From NCBI RefSeq assembly GCF_007827045.1, contig NZ_RPFW01000008.1, forward strand, positions 62,001 through 126,000: a DNA stretch of 64,000 bases. Reading direction: 5' to 3'. This stretch comes from Trebonia kvetii (lineage in GTDB: Bacteria; Actinomycetota; Actinomycetes; Streptosporangiales; Streptosporangiaceae). The position numbers were made by a program, and so were the translations under genes. The notes under the pieces are model-generated. The model did no database searches and was not told the DNA's origin. It saw only the letters and a list, made by a program, of their open reading frames with translations. Positions 1-6,810 of this stretch are shown here, in pieces (position 1 is the stretch's first letter; every line of letters begins with the position of its first letter).

Positions 1-494
1 GCCGCGTCGTGGTCGGCGGCAATCTTGTCCCGCTCGGTGACGCCGGCCTCGCTGATGCCCGTGCCCGGGTGCCCGAACGCGACGGCAGGCACCGACCAGG
101 CGAGCACCACGTCGGGGTCGTCGGCGCCGAGGATGCCGGCGGTCAGCCGCGGCGGCAGGTCCGGCGGCGCGTTGAGTGACTCGAGCACAAGCAGCGGGTG
201 CTCATGCACATGCAGGCCCGCCTCGGCCGCCGCGAAGGCCATATCGGGCGCGGCCTGCTCGATCCACTCGAACGACTCAGGTATCAGCAGTTCCCGCTGC
301 CTGGCCCGCGCGGCGCGGACATCGCCAGCGGACACACGGGGCCGCCTGCCGACACGCGGCCGCGCGTAGTACGGATAACCGGACCCGACGGGAATGAAGA
401 GGACGAGGGAACCGATCGTCTCAATCCTGGCGCGCTGTCTCGGCACGGTGTCGCAAAAGACGTCAATCCGCCCGATCATCTCATCATCGCTCAC
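1..494 (-). CDS. GNAT-family N-acetyltransferase, N-terminal part (gene runs off the left edge)
   Basis: The minus-strand frame is open from a GTG at 494 to the window edge, giving about 164 residues. The first half resembles the non-catalytic N-terminal part of actinobacterial GNAT proteins: a segment reading DTVPRQRARIETIG, a PYYARP stretch, then AEAGLHVHEHPLLVLE, which in this group precedes the acetyl-CoA binding domain. The catalytic GNAT fold itself lies outside the window, so the acceptor substrate cannot be guessed. An in-frame TGA at 501-503 limits the start; GTG 494 fits the usual N-terminus, and ATG 479 is an alternative. The assignment rests on family pattern recognition, not on the catalytic motif. 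Confidence 0.6.
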   Translation of the reverse strand, partial: MSDDEMIGRIDVFCDTVPRQRARIETIGSLVLFIPVGSGYPYYARPRVGRRPRVSAGDVRAARARQRELLIPESFEWIEQAAPDMAFAAAEAGLHVHEHPLLVLESLNAPPDLPPRLTAGILGADDPDVVLAWSVPAVAFGHPGTGISEAGVTERDKIAADHDA

Positions 495-554
495 AACGCC
501 TCATACCTTAGGCGGGGTGCGCGCGGTCAGCCAAGCCCTTTACCGTCAGGACTC

Positions 555-1094
555 TCATGCCATCTGGAGCGGTCCCTGGCTTGGCGGCGTCGACTGACCA
601 GACGCCCCGCCGGAACTGGAACCGGAACCGGAGCCGGAAGTGGAGCCTGAGCCAGCTCCAGGGCCAGCAGCGGAGCCGGCGCCCGAGCCAGCAACGGAAC
701 CGGAACCAGCGACGGACGCAGGCACCGCCGGCCCGTACACCTCGATCTCCGCGGGAGACAGGCCGAGCATGGTCGCCGCGTCGTGGAACGCGAACCCCTC
801 GCGGGCCAGCGTCTCAAGCGCGCTCCGCGTCGCCCGGTTGGCCGCGTCGACGGCCATCCGCGCGGCATGCCGCGCCCGCAGCGCGTCCGCGACCGGCGCC
901 GGAGCATCGGGGAGCACGTCGACCCTGATCGCCTCGGCAGGAATGTTGAGGGTACGCGAGATGACCTGCCTGGCCACCATCTCGGCCTGGCTCAGGTCGC
1001 GGATCTGCGCGCTCAGGCCCTCCACCTGCGGGATGCGGATCGTCCACCAGCGGCCGGCCCGCTCGCACAGCGCAGTGAAGGTTGTCGTCTCCAT
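555..1094 (-). CDS. HicB-like small protein with a long Gly/Ser tail
   Basis: The gene encodes 179 residues. The first 60 or so (from METTTF through RWWTIRIPQVEGL to the VDVLP segment) look like the HicB/DUF1902 antitoxin-type fold, with strands around a W-W-T-I pattern. Residues 75-125 are helical and contain an AATMLGLSPAEIEVYG stretch suggestive of a helix-turn-helix. The last 50 residues are almost pure Gly/Ser/Ala repeats encoded by a 6-bp-periodic sequence (about 600-735). No HicA-like toxin ORF lies on either side, so it is an orphan if it is HicB-related. It may bind DNA, but this is inference. The tail is probably disordered. Confidence 0.55.
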   Translation of the reverse strand: METTTFTALCERAGRWWTIRIPQVEGLSAQIRDLSQAEMVARQVISRTLNIPAEAIRVDVLPDAPAPVADALRARHAARMAVDAANRATRSALETLAREGFAFHDAATMLGLSPAEIEVYGPAVPASVAGSGSVAGSGAGSAAGPGAGSGSTSGSGSGSSSGGASGQSTPPSQGPLQMA

Positions 1095-1151
1095 GAAATG
1101 CCCCTTATCACCGAGTCGTCGGTTCCCCCCAGCGCGGTGACTTGGAACCTT

Positions 1152-1181
1152 ATGCTACCGGCGAGTAGCGAAAGTTGTCGG
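1152..1181 (-). promoter_or_regulatory. Possible promoter for the HicB-like gene
   Basis: Read on the minus strand, CCGACA (1181-1176) and TAGCAT (1157-1152) are separated by 18 nt and lie about 60 nt before the ATG at 1094. Each matches four of six bases of the sigma-70 consensus. The evidence is spacing and similarity only. Confidence 0.3.
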
Positions 1182-1224
1182 CGAACGTGCGCACTAGTGA
1201 CAAAAAATCGCACAACACTCCTGC

Positions 1225-1680
1225 TCAGCGGACCAGATGCCGGTTCGGGGCGGCCGCCTCGGCGGCGAACTCCGGCAGTTCGGTGACCGGGATCCCCGCC
1301 GCCGTCAGCAGTTCGACCCCCTGGCAGTCCGCCACGAACAGCGCGGGCTCCCGCCAGGCGATCACCACCCGGGCCAGCCGGGCCGCGATGATCAGCTCGG
1401 TGCAGGTCCGCGGCCGGGAACTGCGCGCAGTGCACGGCTCGAGCGTGCTGTAGATGGTGGCACCGGCCAGCCGCGGGTCTCCGTCGGCGAGCTTGCCGAG
1501 TGCCGCCTCCTCCGCGTGCACCGCCAGATCGCCGCCCTCGCGGGAGAAACCGCGCGACAACTCCGCCCCGTCCGCGCCGACGATGACCGCGCCGACCGAG
1601 AAAGCGGTATCCGACGGCGGGCACTCCCGCGCCAGCGACACCGCGACCCGCATCCACCCCGAGTCATCCACGCCGCCCAT
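1225..1680 (-). CDS. RibD/deoxycytidylate deaminase-like zinc deaminase
   Basis: This 151-residue protein belongs to the cytidine/deoxycytidylate deaminase superfamily. The zinc site is visible: HAEE with His55 and the proton-shuttling Glu57, then TLEPC with Cys83 and a second Cys93 in SSRPRTC. The nine-residue gap between the two cysteines is the RibD-type arrangement (pyrimidine deaminase of riboflavin synthesis) rather than the PCxxC of cytidine deaminases. It lacks a C-terminal reductase domain, so it is a stand-alone deaminase; other riboflavin genes are not nearby. The substrate may be a pyrimidine or pteridine-like nucleotide. Start ATG 1680 gives a full-length domain. Confidence 0.75.
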   Translation of the reverse strand: MGGVDDSGWMRVAVSLARECPPSDTAFSVGAVIVGADGAELSRGFSREGGDLAVHAEEAALGKLADGDPRLAGATIYSTLEPCTARSSRPRTCTELIIAARLARVVIAWREPALFVADCQGVELLTAAGIPVTELPEFAAEAAAPNRHLVR

Positions 1681-1791
1681 CCTAACCGCGAGCTAAAACA
1701 CGATTTCACCGAAAAAAGAATATCCAGCAGAACGGTTTCGTGCTAAACCTTTTCCCGACTCCCGCGACCTATGGCAGTCAAGGCATTAGCA

Positions 1792-1820
1792 TTGACCTGC
1801 GCAAACAGCCGTTATTAAAA
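1792..1820 (+). promoter_or_regulatory. Possible promoter in the AT-rich gap 1681-1946
   Basis: TTGACC (1792-1797) and TTAAAA (1815-1820) are separated by 17 nt within a 266-nt stretch that is much more AT-rich than its surroundings. It would drive the small ORF at 1947. No other structure is evident in this gap. Confidence 0.3.
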
Positions 1821-1946
1821 GCGGGCAAAAGTCGGCAAAGCCGCGCCAGCGGTTACTTCTCCATCGTCGCGTACGCACGTAAAGCCCGTGCGCAAATCGC
1901 TAGAAGGCGTCGCCGGAATACATCGTCTGACAAAAGTGAGGTCATC

Positions 1947-2261
1947 ATGACCCTGGAGGCCCTCGCCGCCGGGACGCCCGTCGCCACCGTTGCCCAGGCG
2001 GCTTCGCACCTGACAGGTCGCCAGGTCGTCCCGGGCCTGGCGATCATCACGGTGCTCCTGCTCGCCCTGGTTATCTGGTTCGGTCCGAGGGACAGTGAGC
2101 GCGACCCCGGTGACTCACGGACCGCCGACGGGTCAGTTCACGCTGCTGATCTGCGCGATTCGCCCGAGGACTTCCCCGGCGCCGTCACCGGGGAGGAGGT
2201 CGGCGCGGTCTTTCCCGTTGTCGAGGATGCCCACGAAGGCGCAACCGCTCATCGGGAGTGA
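1947..2261 (+). CDS. Possible small membrane protein of unknown function
   Basis: From ATG 1947, with GTGAGG ten bases upstream as a plausible ribosome site, 104 residues can be read. Residues 26-46 form one hydrophobic segment (VVPGLAIITVLLLALVIWFG) followed by a charged tail. The tail from about codon 62 is antiparallel to the 3' end of the frameshifted lipoprotein gene on the other strand, so either the true protein is shorter or one of the two genes is decayed. I recognise no family. Confidence 0.35.
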   Translation: MTLEALAAGTPVATVAQAASHLTGRQVVPGLAIITVLLLALVIWFGPRDSERDPGDSRTADGSVHAADLRDSPEDFPGAVTGEEVGAVFPVVEDAHEGATAHRE

Positions 2262-2575
2262 AACCGCAGCGGTAACCGTGCCGCCGGCTCGCGTCTGGAA
2301 GGTCAGGGTGAACCGGCCGCCGTAGTCCGCTGGGCAGCTCCAGGTGGAGTCGGCAGGCAGCGTGACATGCCGTTGATGAGCGACACGATGTCCCGCACCT
2401 GAGTGGCTGCGCTGATGGTGACGGGCCCGGCGGGCCGCACGACCGTCTGCGGAGAGAAGGTCACGCCAAGCGGCGGCACCGCGGAGGAGGGGAAAGCCAT
2501 GCACCCCGCCAGGGCGATTGCCGCAACCGCGGTCGCGCCAATCGCAATCGTGACCCGCCGCATTCCAGCCGACAT
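2133..2575 (-). pseudogene. Secreted lipoprotein gene broken by a one-base frameshift
   Basis: Starting at ATG 2575 (MSAGM) or 2563 (MRRVTIAIG), the protein has a signal peptide ending in the lipobox IALAGC. It then reads to QVRDIVSLINGM, where the frame meets a +1 problem at about 2366. In the neighbouring frame the sequence continues as VTLPADSTWSCPADYGG, through LTFQTRAGGTVTAAVSLP, and ends at a TGA at 2133-2135. Restoring one G (ATGTC to ATGGTC on the minus strand) gives a continuous protein of about 147 residues whose two halves fit one actinobacterial lipoprotein type. The gene is therefore a recent pseudogene or carries a sequencing error. The family function is unknown. Confidence 0.6.
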
Positions 2576-2703
2576 ACCTATTGGACGCGCCAGGCGCGCC
2601 GCCGGTTTCACCCGCATCGTCGCGGGCAGTTCAAGCCGCGATCAATGTCATCGACGTGTGCCAATTGGGCCGACGGCAGTTCTCTCACGGGAGGAGTGAG
2701 GTT

Positions 2704-2886
2704 ATGGCCGGCAAGTTCGAGGTATATCAGGACCGCTCTGGCAAGTATCGTTTCCGGCTAAAGGCGGGCAACGGCGAAGTAGTCGCCTCGGGAGAGGCGT
2801 ATGAGACCAAGGCATCGGCGAAGGAAGGCTGCGAAGCCGTTAAGCGCGCCTCGGACGGCGCGTCCGTCGTCGAGGTCGAAAGCTAG
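2704..2886 (+). CDS. YegP-family (DUF1508) small protein
   Basis: This is a 60-residue protein starting MAGKFEVYQDRSGKYRFRL. It is the compact DUF1508 fold, with the F-x-V/F-Y-x-D-x-x-G-x-Y-R-F-R-L pattern, then GEVVASGEAY and the helix ASAKEGCEAVK. Family members occur as single or tandem copies; this is a single copy. The biochemical role is unknown. ATG 2704 is chosen because GGGAGGAGTGAG lies just upstream at good spacing and the domain begins immediately after it. It stands alone and is followed by a strong hairpin. Confidence 0.8.
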   Translation: MAGKFEVYQDRSGKYRFRLKAGNGEVVASGEAYETKASAKEGCEAVKRASDGASVVEVES

Positions 2887-2906
2887 CCGGCTTCCATCGC
2901 GATTCA

Positions 2907-2937
2907 GCGCCGGCCCGGGCGTTGCCCGGGCCGGCGC
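2907..2937. terminator. Strong bidirectional hairpin between convergent genes
   Basis: A perfect 14-bp stem (GCGCCGGCCCGGGC, 2907-2920) has a 3-nt GTT loop and its complement at 2924-2937. It sits between the convergent genes ending at 2886 (+) and 2941 (-). There is no clear T-run, as is common in actinomycetes. Confidence 0.6.
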
Positions 2938-2940
2938 CAG

Positions 2941-3261
2941 CTAGCACTTGCCAGATTCCCCGCTGATGGACTGCTGATAGATGTCCGCGTAGGTGCGAGA
3001 GTCCTTGATGAGGTCGTCGCTGAAGGCGGCCACGTCGATGCCGATGAGTTCCAGTACTCCCTTGCCGGCCGCGACGCCCTCCTCGAAGAAGTCGACAAGC
3101 CCGGACAGCAGTGTCCCGTCAGACAGGTCGACCGGTCCGACCTTGAAGAAGTACCGCTGCATCTCCTTGTAGACGATCTGGTAGTCCGGCGGGAGCGCCT
3201 TGACCCGCGCCATGTGCACCCGCCACTGCTTCTTGCCCTCGATGATGTCTTGGATGCCCAC
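2941..3261 (-). CDS. DUF1048 domain protein (second copy in PadR operon)
   Basis: This 106-residue protein is all helical, with the DUF1048 pattern: an initial KKQWRVHMARVKALPPDY segment, YKEMQRYFF, then LVDFFEEGVAAGKGVLELIG and a C-terminal DDLIKDSRTYAD helix. It starts at GTG 3261, one base after the stop of the first DUF1048 gene, so translation is probably coupled. Families of this type are almost always downstream of a PadR repressor, and they may act as the regulator's effector partner or a stress-related adaptor. No enzymatic motif is visible. Confidence 0.75.
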   Translation of the reverse strand: MGIQDIIEGKKQWRVHMARVKALPPDYQIVYKEMQRYFFKVGPVDLSDGTLLSGLVDFFEEGVAAGKGVLELIGIDVAAFSDDLIKDSRTYADIYQQSISGESGKC

Positions 3262-3262
3262 G

Positions 3263-3619
3263 TCAGCCTCCCAGCCGGGCTAGTTTCCTCGCGACGTTCC
3301 TGTTCAACTGCTCGCGCCACCGGTCGCGATAGCTCCGGGCCCCTTCTCCGCCGGCCAGCGCCACGCAGAAGCCCTTGATGTCGTCGCCGAGCACCTCGTG
3401 AACGCTCTGCCCGTCCGCCGCTGATTCTTCGAGCAATCCCAGAGCGCCGTCGAGGACCGGCATCAGACTGCGGCCCGTGAAGCCCGCATAGGGGAAGAGG
3501 TGGACCTTGATCTGTTCCCACACCGCCCGGTAGTCGGCTGGCAATTCCTCGGCCCGGGCTTCGAATACCTTCCATTCCCTGGTGAGGTCGCTGCCCGTCA
3601 CGGTCTCCCAGAAGGTCAT
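3263..3619 (-). CDS. DUF1048 domain protein (first copy in PadR operon)
   Basis: From ATG 3619 this gives 118 residues: MTFWETVTGSDLTREWKVFE, then a helix with LPADYRAVWEQIKVHLFPYAG, LGLLEESAADGQSVHEVLG and DIKGFCVALAGG. It matches the DUF1048 pattern and is a diverged paralogue of the next gene. A longer frame exists upstream, but ATG 3619 overlaps the padR stop by four bases (ATGA) and is the natural coupled start. It is co-transcribed with padR and the second DUF1048 gene. Its molecular role is not known. Confidence 0.75.
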   Translation of the reverse strand: MTFWETVTGSDLTREWKVFEARAEELPADYRAVWEQIKVHLFPYAGFTGRSLMPVLDGALGLLEESAADGQSVHEVLGDDIKGFCVALAGGEGARSYRDRWREQLNRNVARKLARLGG

Positions 3620-3942
3620 CTCCCACCCTCCTTGAGCTTGTCGATTCGCGATGAGAGGTACTCCCATTTCGCCCAGAACCGCGCGAGTTCGTCGCGTCCC
3701 GCGTCGTTGAGCGCGTAGAACTTGCGCGGCGGGCCCAATCCGGATGGCCGCTTCGTCACCTGCACGAGCCCGTTCTTCTCCAGTCGCAGCAGAATGGTGT
3801 ACACCGTCCCCTCGATGACATCGGCGAAGCCGAGTTCGTTCAGTCGGCGCGTGATGGCGTACCCGTAGGTCTCCTCGCCGCCGATGATTTCGAGCACGCA
3901 GCCCTCAAGCGTGCCCTTCAGCATCTCCGTCAGGTCATCCAT
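3616..3942 (-). CDS. PadR-family transcriptional repressor
   Basis: The gene encodes 108 residues from ATG 3942 (MDDLTEMLKGTLEGCVLEII). The winged helix is evident: GEETYGYAITRRLNELGF, then EGTVYTILLRLEKNGLV, the wing TKRPSGLGPPRKFYALND, and a short C-terminal helix (ARFWAKWEYLSSRIDKL) for dimerisation. PadR proteins of this size (subfamily 2) repress their own operon and respond to small molecules or stress. It heads a three-gene operon with two DUF1048 genes, overlapping the first by ATGA. A palindrome 22 bp upstream of the ATG is the likely autoregulatory operator. Confidence 0.85.
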   Translation of the reverse strand: MDDLTEMLKGTLEGCVLEIIGGEETYGYAITRRLNELGFADVIEGTVYTILLRLEKNGLVQVTKRPSGLGPPRKFYALNDAGRDELARFWAKWEYLSSRIDKLKEGGR

Positions 3943-3963
3943 CGCCGGCCTTCTTCCGCACTC

Positions 3964-3983
3964 TCGGTACTGCGTAGTACCGA
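3964..3983. promoter_or_regulatory. Palindromic operator upstream of padR
   Basis: Perfect arms TCGGTACT (3964-3971) and AGTACCGA (3976-3983) are separated by GCGT. A further GAGTAC/GTACT pair follows up to 4011, so the region carries several GTACT-type half sites. The position just before padR and the self-regulating habit of PadR proteins make this the probable repressor site. Confidence 0.6.
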
Positions 3984-4026
3984 GTACCACTACACGGTAT
4001 CACAGAGTACTGGACAGTCCCGGGAT

Positions 4027-4329
4027 TTACCAGCGCGGATCGTGATTAACGGGGGTCTGAACCATGACGGTCCGGTTCACCGGGAACCGCCGCCGCGGGC
4101 AGCGGAAGGCCGCTGAGCGCTTCCCTGATAGCCGCGCCGTATGTCCCGGACCGGTCATCGGCTTGTAAGGCTGAAAACCAGGGGGAAGTTCGGAGGTCTG
4201 CAGCATCCTGGCGGCCAGGTCGACAGGGCCGACGCCGGCTGCCCGAACGCCGGCGGGACTGGCAGCGCCTGCCAATGCGGACAGGAAGATCACGACGACC
4301 ATAATCATCAGCCGCGATTTCTTGCCCAT
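4027..4329 (-). CDS. Small exported protein, perhaps truncated
   Basis: The predicted 100 residues start MGKKSRLMIMVVVIF and have a clear signal peptide with a likely cleavage after an A-G-V-R-A-A region. The mature start contains MLQTSELPPGFQPYKPMTGP, which resembles the beginning of longer secreted actinobacterial proteins. The remaining 38 residues are Arg-rich and look unlike a folded domain, so the gene may be truncated or out of frame from about 4140. No partner gene is apparent. Confidence 0.4.
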   Translation of the reverse strand: MGKKSRLMIMVVVIFLSALAGAASPAGVRAAGVGPVDLAARMLQTSELPPGFQPYKPMTGPGHTARLSGKRSAAFRCPRRRFPVNRTVMVQTPVNHDPRW

Positions 4330-4618
4330 CGCCGCATTGCCCCCCGTCCGGCGGCCCGATGCACTGTAGCCGCCGCTTACCTCTCAGTTCGAGGCGGGAT
4401 TTTCGTCATGCTAAAACTGTTGGACTATGCCGTCAATGCAGCCTGCCGGACTTCCGAAGACGCCGCACTTTCCGCGTCTTAGACCGGGAAAAAACGAAAT
4501 GACGCTAACGCTAGACGGAGTGGTGAATGTGACACGGGATCGGGCGCGCGAAGCGAAAAGCCCGCAGCGAGGTCAAGAACCTCCCTGCGGGCTTCCGCGA
4601 CTAACCAGCTAAGACCCG
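4330..4618. other. Intergenic region with the glnA terminator
   Basis: This gap of 289 bases lies between the exported protein and the end of glnA. Apart from the hairpin at 4558-4594, I see no gene or repeat in it; it is moderately AT-richer than the coding sequence around it. Confidence 0.5.
4558..4594 (-). terminator. Intrinsic terminator of glnA
   Basis: Stem AAGCCCGCAG (4558-4567) pairs with CTGCGGGCTT (4585-4594). Read in the direction of glnA, the stem is followed by TTTTCGCTT. It lies 25 bases after the glnA stop. Confidence 0.75.
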
Positions 4619-6046
4619 TCAGACGTCGAAGTACAGCTCGAACTCGTGCGGCGTCGGGCGCAGCCGCACCGCGTCGATCTCCTTCTCGCGCTTGTACGCG
4701 ATCCAGGTCTCGATGAGGTCGTCGGTGAAGACACCGCCCTCGGTGAGGAAGGCGTGGTTCGCCTCGAGGTTGTCGAGCACCGCATCGAGCGAGCCGGGCA
4801 CCATCGGGATCGAGGCGGCCTCGTCCGGCGGCAGCTCGTACAGGTCCTTGTCGACGGGCTCCGGCGGCTCGATCTTGTTCTTGATGCCGTCGATGCCCGC
4901 CATCAGCATCGCCGCGAAGGCGAGGTACGGGTTGGCGGACGGGTCGGGCACGCGGAACTCGATCCGCTTGGCCTTCGGGTTCGAGCCGGTGATCGGGATG
5001 CGGCAGCAGGCCGAACGGTTCCGGTTCGAGTAGACCAGGTTGACCGGCGCCTCGAAGCCCGGCACCAGGCGGTGGTAGGAGTTCACCGTCGGGTTGGTGA
5101 AGGCGAGCAGCGACGGCGCGTGCTTGAGCAGGCCGCCGACGTACCAGCGGCCGATGTCGGACAGGCCGCCGTAGCCCATCTCGTCGTAGAACAGCGGCGC
5201 GCCGTCCTTCCACAGCGACTGGTGGCAGTGCATGCCACTGCCGTTGTCGCCGAAGAGCGGCTTCGGCATGAACGTCACGGTCTTGCCGGCCGCACGCGCG
5301 ACGGACTTGACGACGTACTTGTACAGCAGCAGCTTGTCGGCCTGCTCGAGCAGCTTGCCGAAGCGGATGTCGATCTCCGCCTGGCCGGCGGTGCCCACCT
5401 CGTGGTGCTGCATCTCGGTCACGATGCCGACCTCGATGAGCTTCTTGACCATCTCCGAGCGCAGGTCGGTGTAGTGGTCCATCGGGGGCACGGGGAAGTA
5501 GCCGCCCTTGTACGGGGGCTTGGCGCCGAGGTTGCCGCCCACCTCGTCGCGGCCGGTGTTCCACGCGCCCTCGATGGAGTCAACGTGGTAGTACCCCTCG
5601 TTCGACCCGGTGGAGAACCGCACCGAGTCGAAGATGTAGAACTCCGCCTCAGGCCCGAAGAACGCGGTGTCCGCGATGCCGGTGCCCTTGAGGTACTCCT
5701 CGGCCTTCGCGGCCACGTTGCGCGGGTCGCGGGAGTAGGCCGCGCCGGTCAGCGGGTCGAAGACAGAGAAGGTCAGGTTCAGCGTCTTGTGCTGGCGGAA
5801 CGGGTCGAGCACGGCGGTCGTCGGGTCCGGGATCAGCAGCATGTCGGACTCGTGGATGGCCTGGAAGCCGCGAATCGACGAGCCGTCGAACATCCGGCCC
5901 TCGGTGAAGACGTCCGCGTCGAACGTCTGGACCGGGATCGTGAAGTGCTGGACCGTGCCCGGCAGGTCCGTGAACCTGACGTCAATGAACTCCACGTTTT
6001 CCTCAGCGATGAACCTGAGGACATCTTCAGCACTGCTGAACGACAT
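4619..6046 (-). CDS. glnA: Glutamine synthetase, type I
   Basis: Glutamine synthetase makes glutamine from glutamate, ammonium and ATP in the cytoplasm. The 475-residue protein has the expected motifs: the N-terminal beta-grasp domain, MFDGSS near residue 52, EAEFYIFD with metal-binding glutamates, [11 protein letters not shown], and NRSACCRIP for ATP and glutamate binding. Tyr403 in [11 protein letters not shown] is the position adenylylated by GlnE in class I-beta enzymes, so the enzyme is probably covalently regulated. ATG 6046 is preferred over TTG 6049; GGGAGGG lies just upstream. A GlnR-type box is about 80 bases before the start, and a terminator follows. Order and sequence match actinobacterial glnA1. 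Confidence 0.97.
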   Translation of the reverse strand: MSFSSAEDVLRFIAEENVEFIDVRFTDLPGTVQHFTIPVQTFDADVFTEGRMFDGSSIRGFQAIHESDMLLIPDPTTAVLDPFRQHKTLNLTFSVFDPLTGAAYSRDPRNVAAKAEEYLKGTGIADTAFFGPEAEFYIFDSVRFSTGSNEGYYHVDSIEGAWNTGRDEVGGNLGAKPPYKGGYFPVPPMDHYTDLRSEMVKKLIEVGIVTEMQHHEVGTAGQAEIDIRFGKLLEQADKLLLYKYVVKSVARAAGKTVTFMPKPLFGDNGSGMHCHQSLWKDGAPLFYDEMGYGGLSDIGRWYVGGLLKHAPSLLAFTNPTVNSYHRLVPGFEAPVNLVYSNRNRSACCRIPITGSNPKAKRIEFRVPDPSANPYLAFAAMLMAGIDGIKNKIEPPEPVDKDLYELPPDEAASIPMVPGSLDAVLDNLEANHAFLTEGGVFTDDLIETWIAYKREKEIDAVRLRPTPHEFELYFDV

Positions 6047-6128
6047 CAACCCTCCCTGAACAGGGCGCGCATAGTGAGCTATAACTCGATTTCTTCGGCG
6101 GAATCGCTTCGGACAGTAGCCGTCGGCA

Positions 6129-6166
6129 ATTTCCTGACCGTATCCCCGATGTTTCGTGAGTGTTAC
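6129..6166 (-). promoter_or_regulatory. GlnR box upstream of glnA
   Basis: On the minus strand the region reads GTAAC-n6-GAAAC-n6-GATAC-n6-GAAAT (6166-6129), with all three spacers exactly six bases. This is the a1-b1-a2-b2 architecture of the actinobacterial nitrogen regulator GlnR. The first pair is a perfect match, the second is degenerate by one base each. It ends about 83 bases before the glnA ATG. The rest of the gap 6047-6380 holds only the RDD-gene ribosome site. Confidence 0.8.
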
Positions 6167-6380
6167 GCGTGCTCCACCGGTACCAGCCGCGCAACCGCCC
6201 CGGCCAGCTTCGACAACCCAGCCGCGGGCGGCGAGCGGATACCGTAGTCCTGTGGCTCAAGGACCCAGGAACCCGCGCACCAGGAACGCGACCAAGCCGG
6301 CCGCCGCGTCCGGTGCCGTTGTGGCCGATGATACGCCTGACTACCCCGGCAAGCGCTTCGGCTTGCCAAAGGAGGGTCCC

Positions 6381-6752
6381 ATGTCGGTGGCCCCGATGGG
6401 CAGGCGGCTGATCGCGCTGCTCGTCGACTGGCTGCTGTGCTACCTGATCGCCTCGAGCATTGTGGGCCACAACATCGCCGCGGCGGGCGACGCGCACTAC
6501 CGCGACGCCCAGCTGCTGACGCTGCTGCTGTTCGCCGTCGAGGTCTACCTGCTCACCGCGGTCAGCGGCCTGACGGTCGGCAAGCGCCTGCTCGGCATTC
6601 GGGTGATCCGCACCGACGGCGGCCGCCCCGGCTTCGGCTGGGCGGCGCTGCGCACCGTGCTGCTGCTTTTCGTCGTCCCCGCGTGCCTCACCGACCGTGA
6701 CCAGCGCGGTCTGCACGACCGCGCCGCCGACACGATCGTGGTGCGGCTCTAG
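6381..6752 (+). CDS. RDD-family membrane protein
   Basis: The gene encodes 123 residues with the RDD pattern. It begins MGRRLIALLVDWLLCYLIASS (Arg-x-x-Ala-x-x-x-Asp in the first helix). A second membrane helix is LLTLLLFAVEVYLLTAV, followed by the conserved GLTVGKRLLGIRVI loop and a third helix ALRTVLLLFVVPA, ending in DRAADTIVV. ATG 6381 follows AAAGGAGGGTCCC, an excellent ribosome site. The same gene neighbours glnA1 in mycobacteria. RDD proteins are membrane proteins of largely unsettled function; some act in ion exchange. It converges on the DUF4191 gene. Confidence 0.88.
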   Translation: MSVAPMGRRLIALLVDWLLCYLIASSIVGHNIAAAGDAHYRDAQLLTLLLFAVEVYLLTAVSGLTVGKRLLGIRVIRTDGGRPGFGWAALRTVLLLFVVPACLTDRDQRGLHDRAADTIVVRL

Positions 6753-6783
6753 CCTCCCGGGGGACGACCTCCGTACCCCCGCT

Positions 6784-6802
6784 GTCGTGCGTCCTGCACG
6801 AC
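6784..6802. terminator. Hairpin between convergent RDD and DUF4191 genes
   Basis: GTCGTGC (6784-6790) and GCACGAC (6796-6802) flank a 5-nt loop in the 58-base gap between two convergent stops. It is short but correctly placed; no T-run follows. Confidence 0.4.
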
Positions 6803-6810
6803 GAAGGTGA

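Noticed and set aside
555-1680. A HicAB toxin-antitoxin pair
   Set aside because: The neighbour of the HicB-like gene is a clear zinc deaminase, and no small HicA-like ORF is found on either strand.
4646-6247. A 533-codon open frame on the plus strand, antisense to glnA
   Set aside because: It is a GC-driven shadow with Arg/Val/Leu-rich, motif-free translation; the minus strand has an unmistakable glutamine synthetase.
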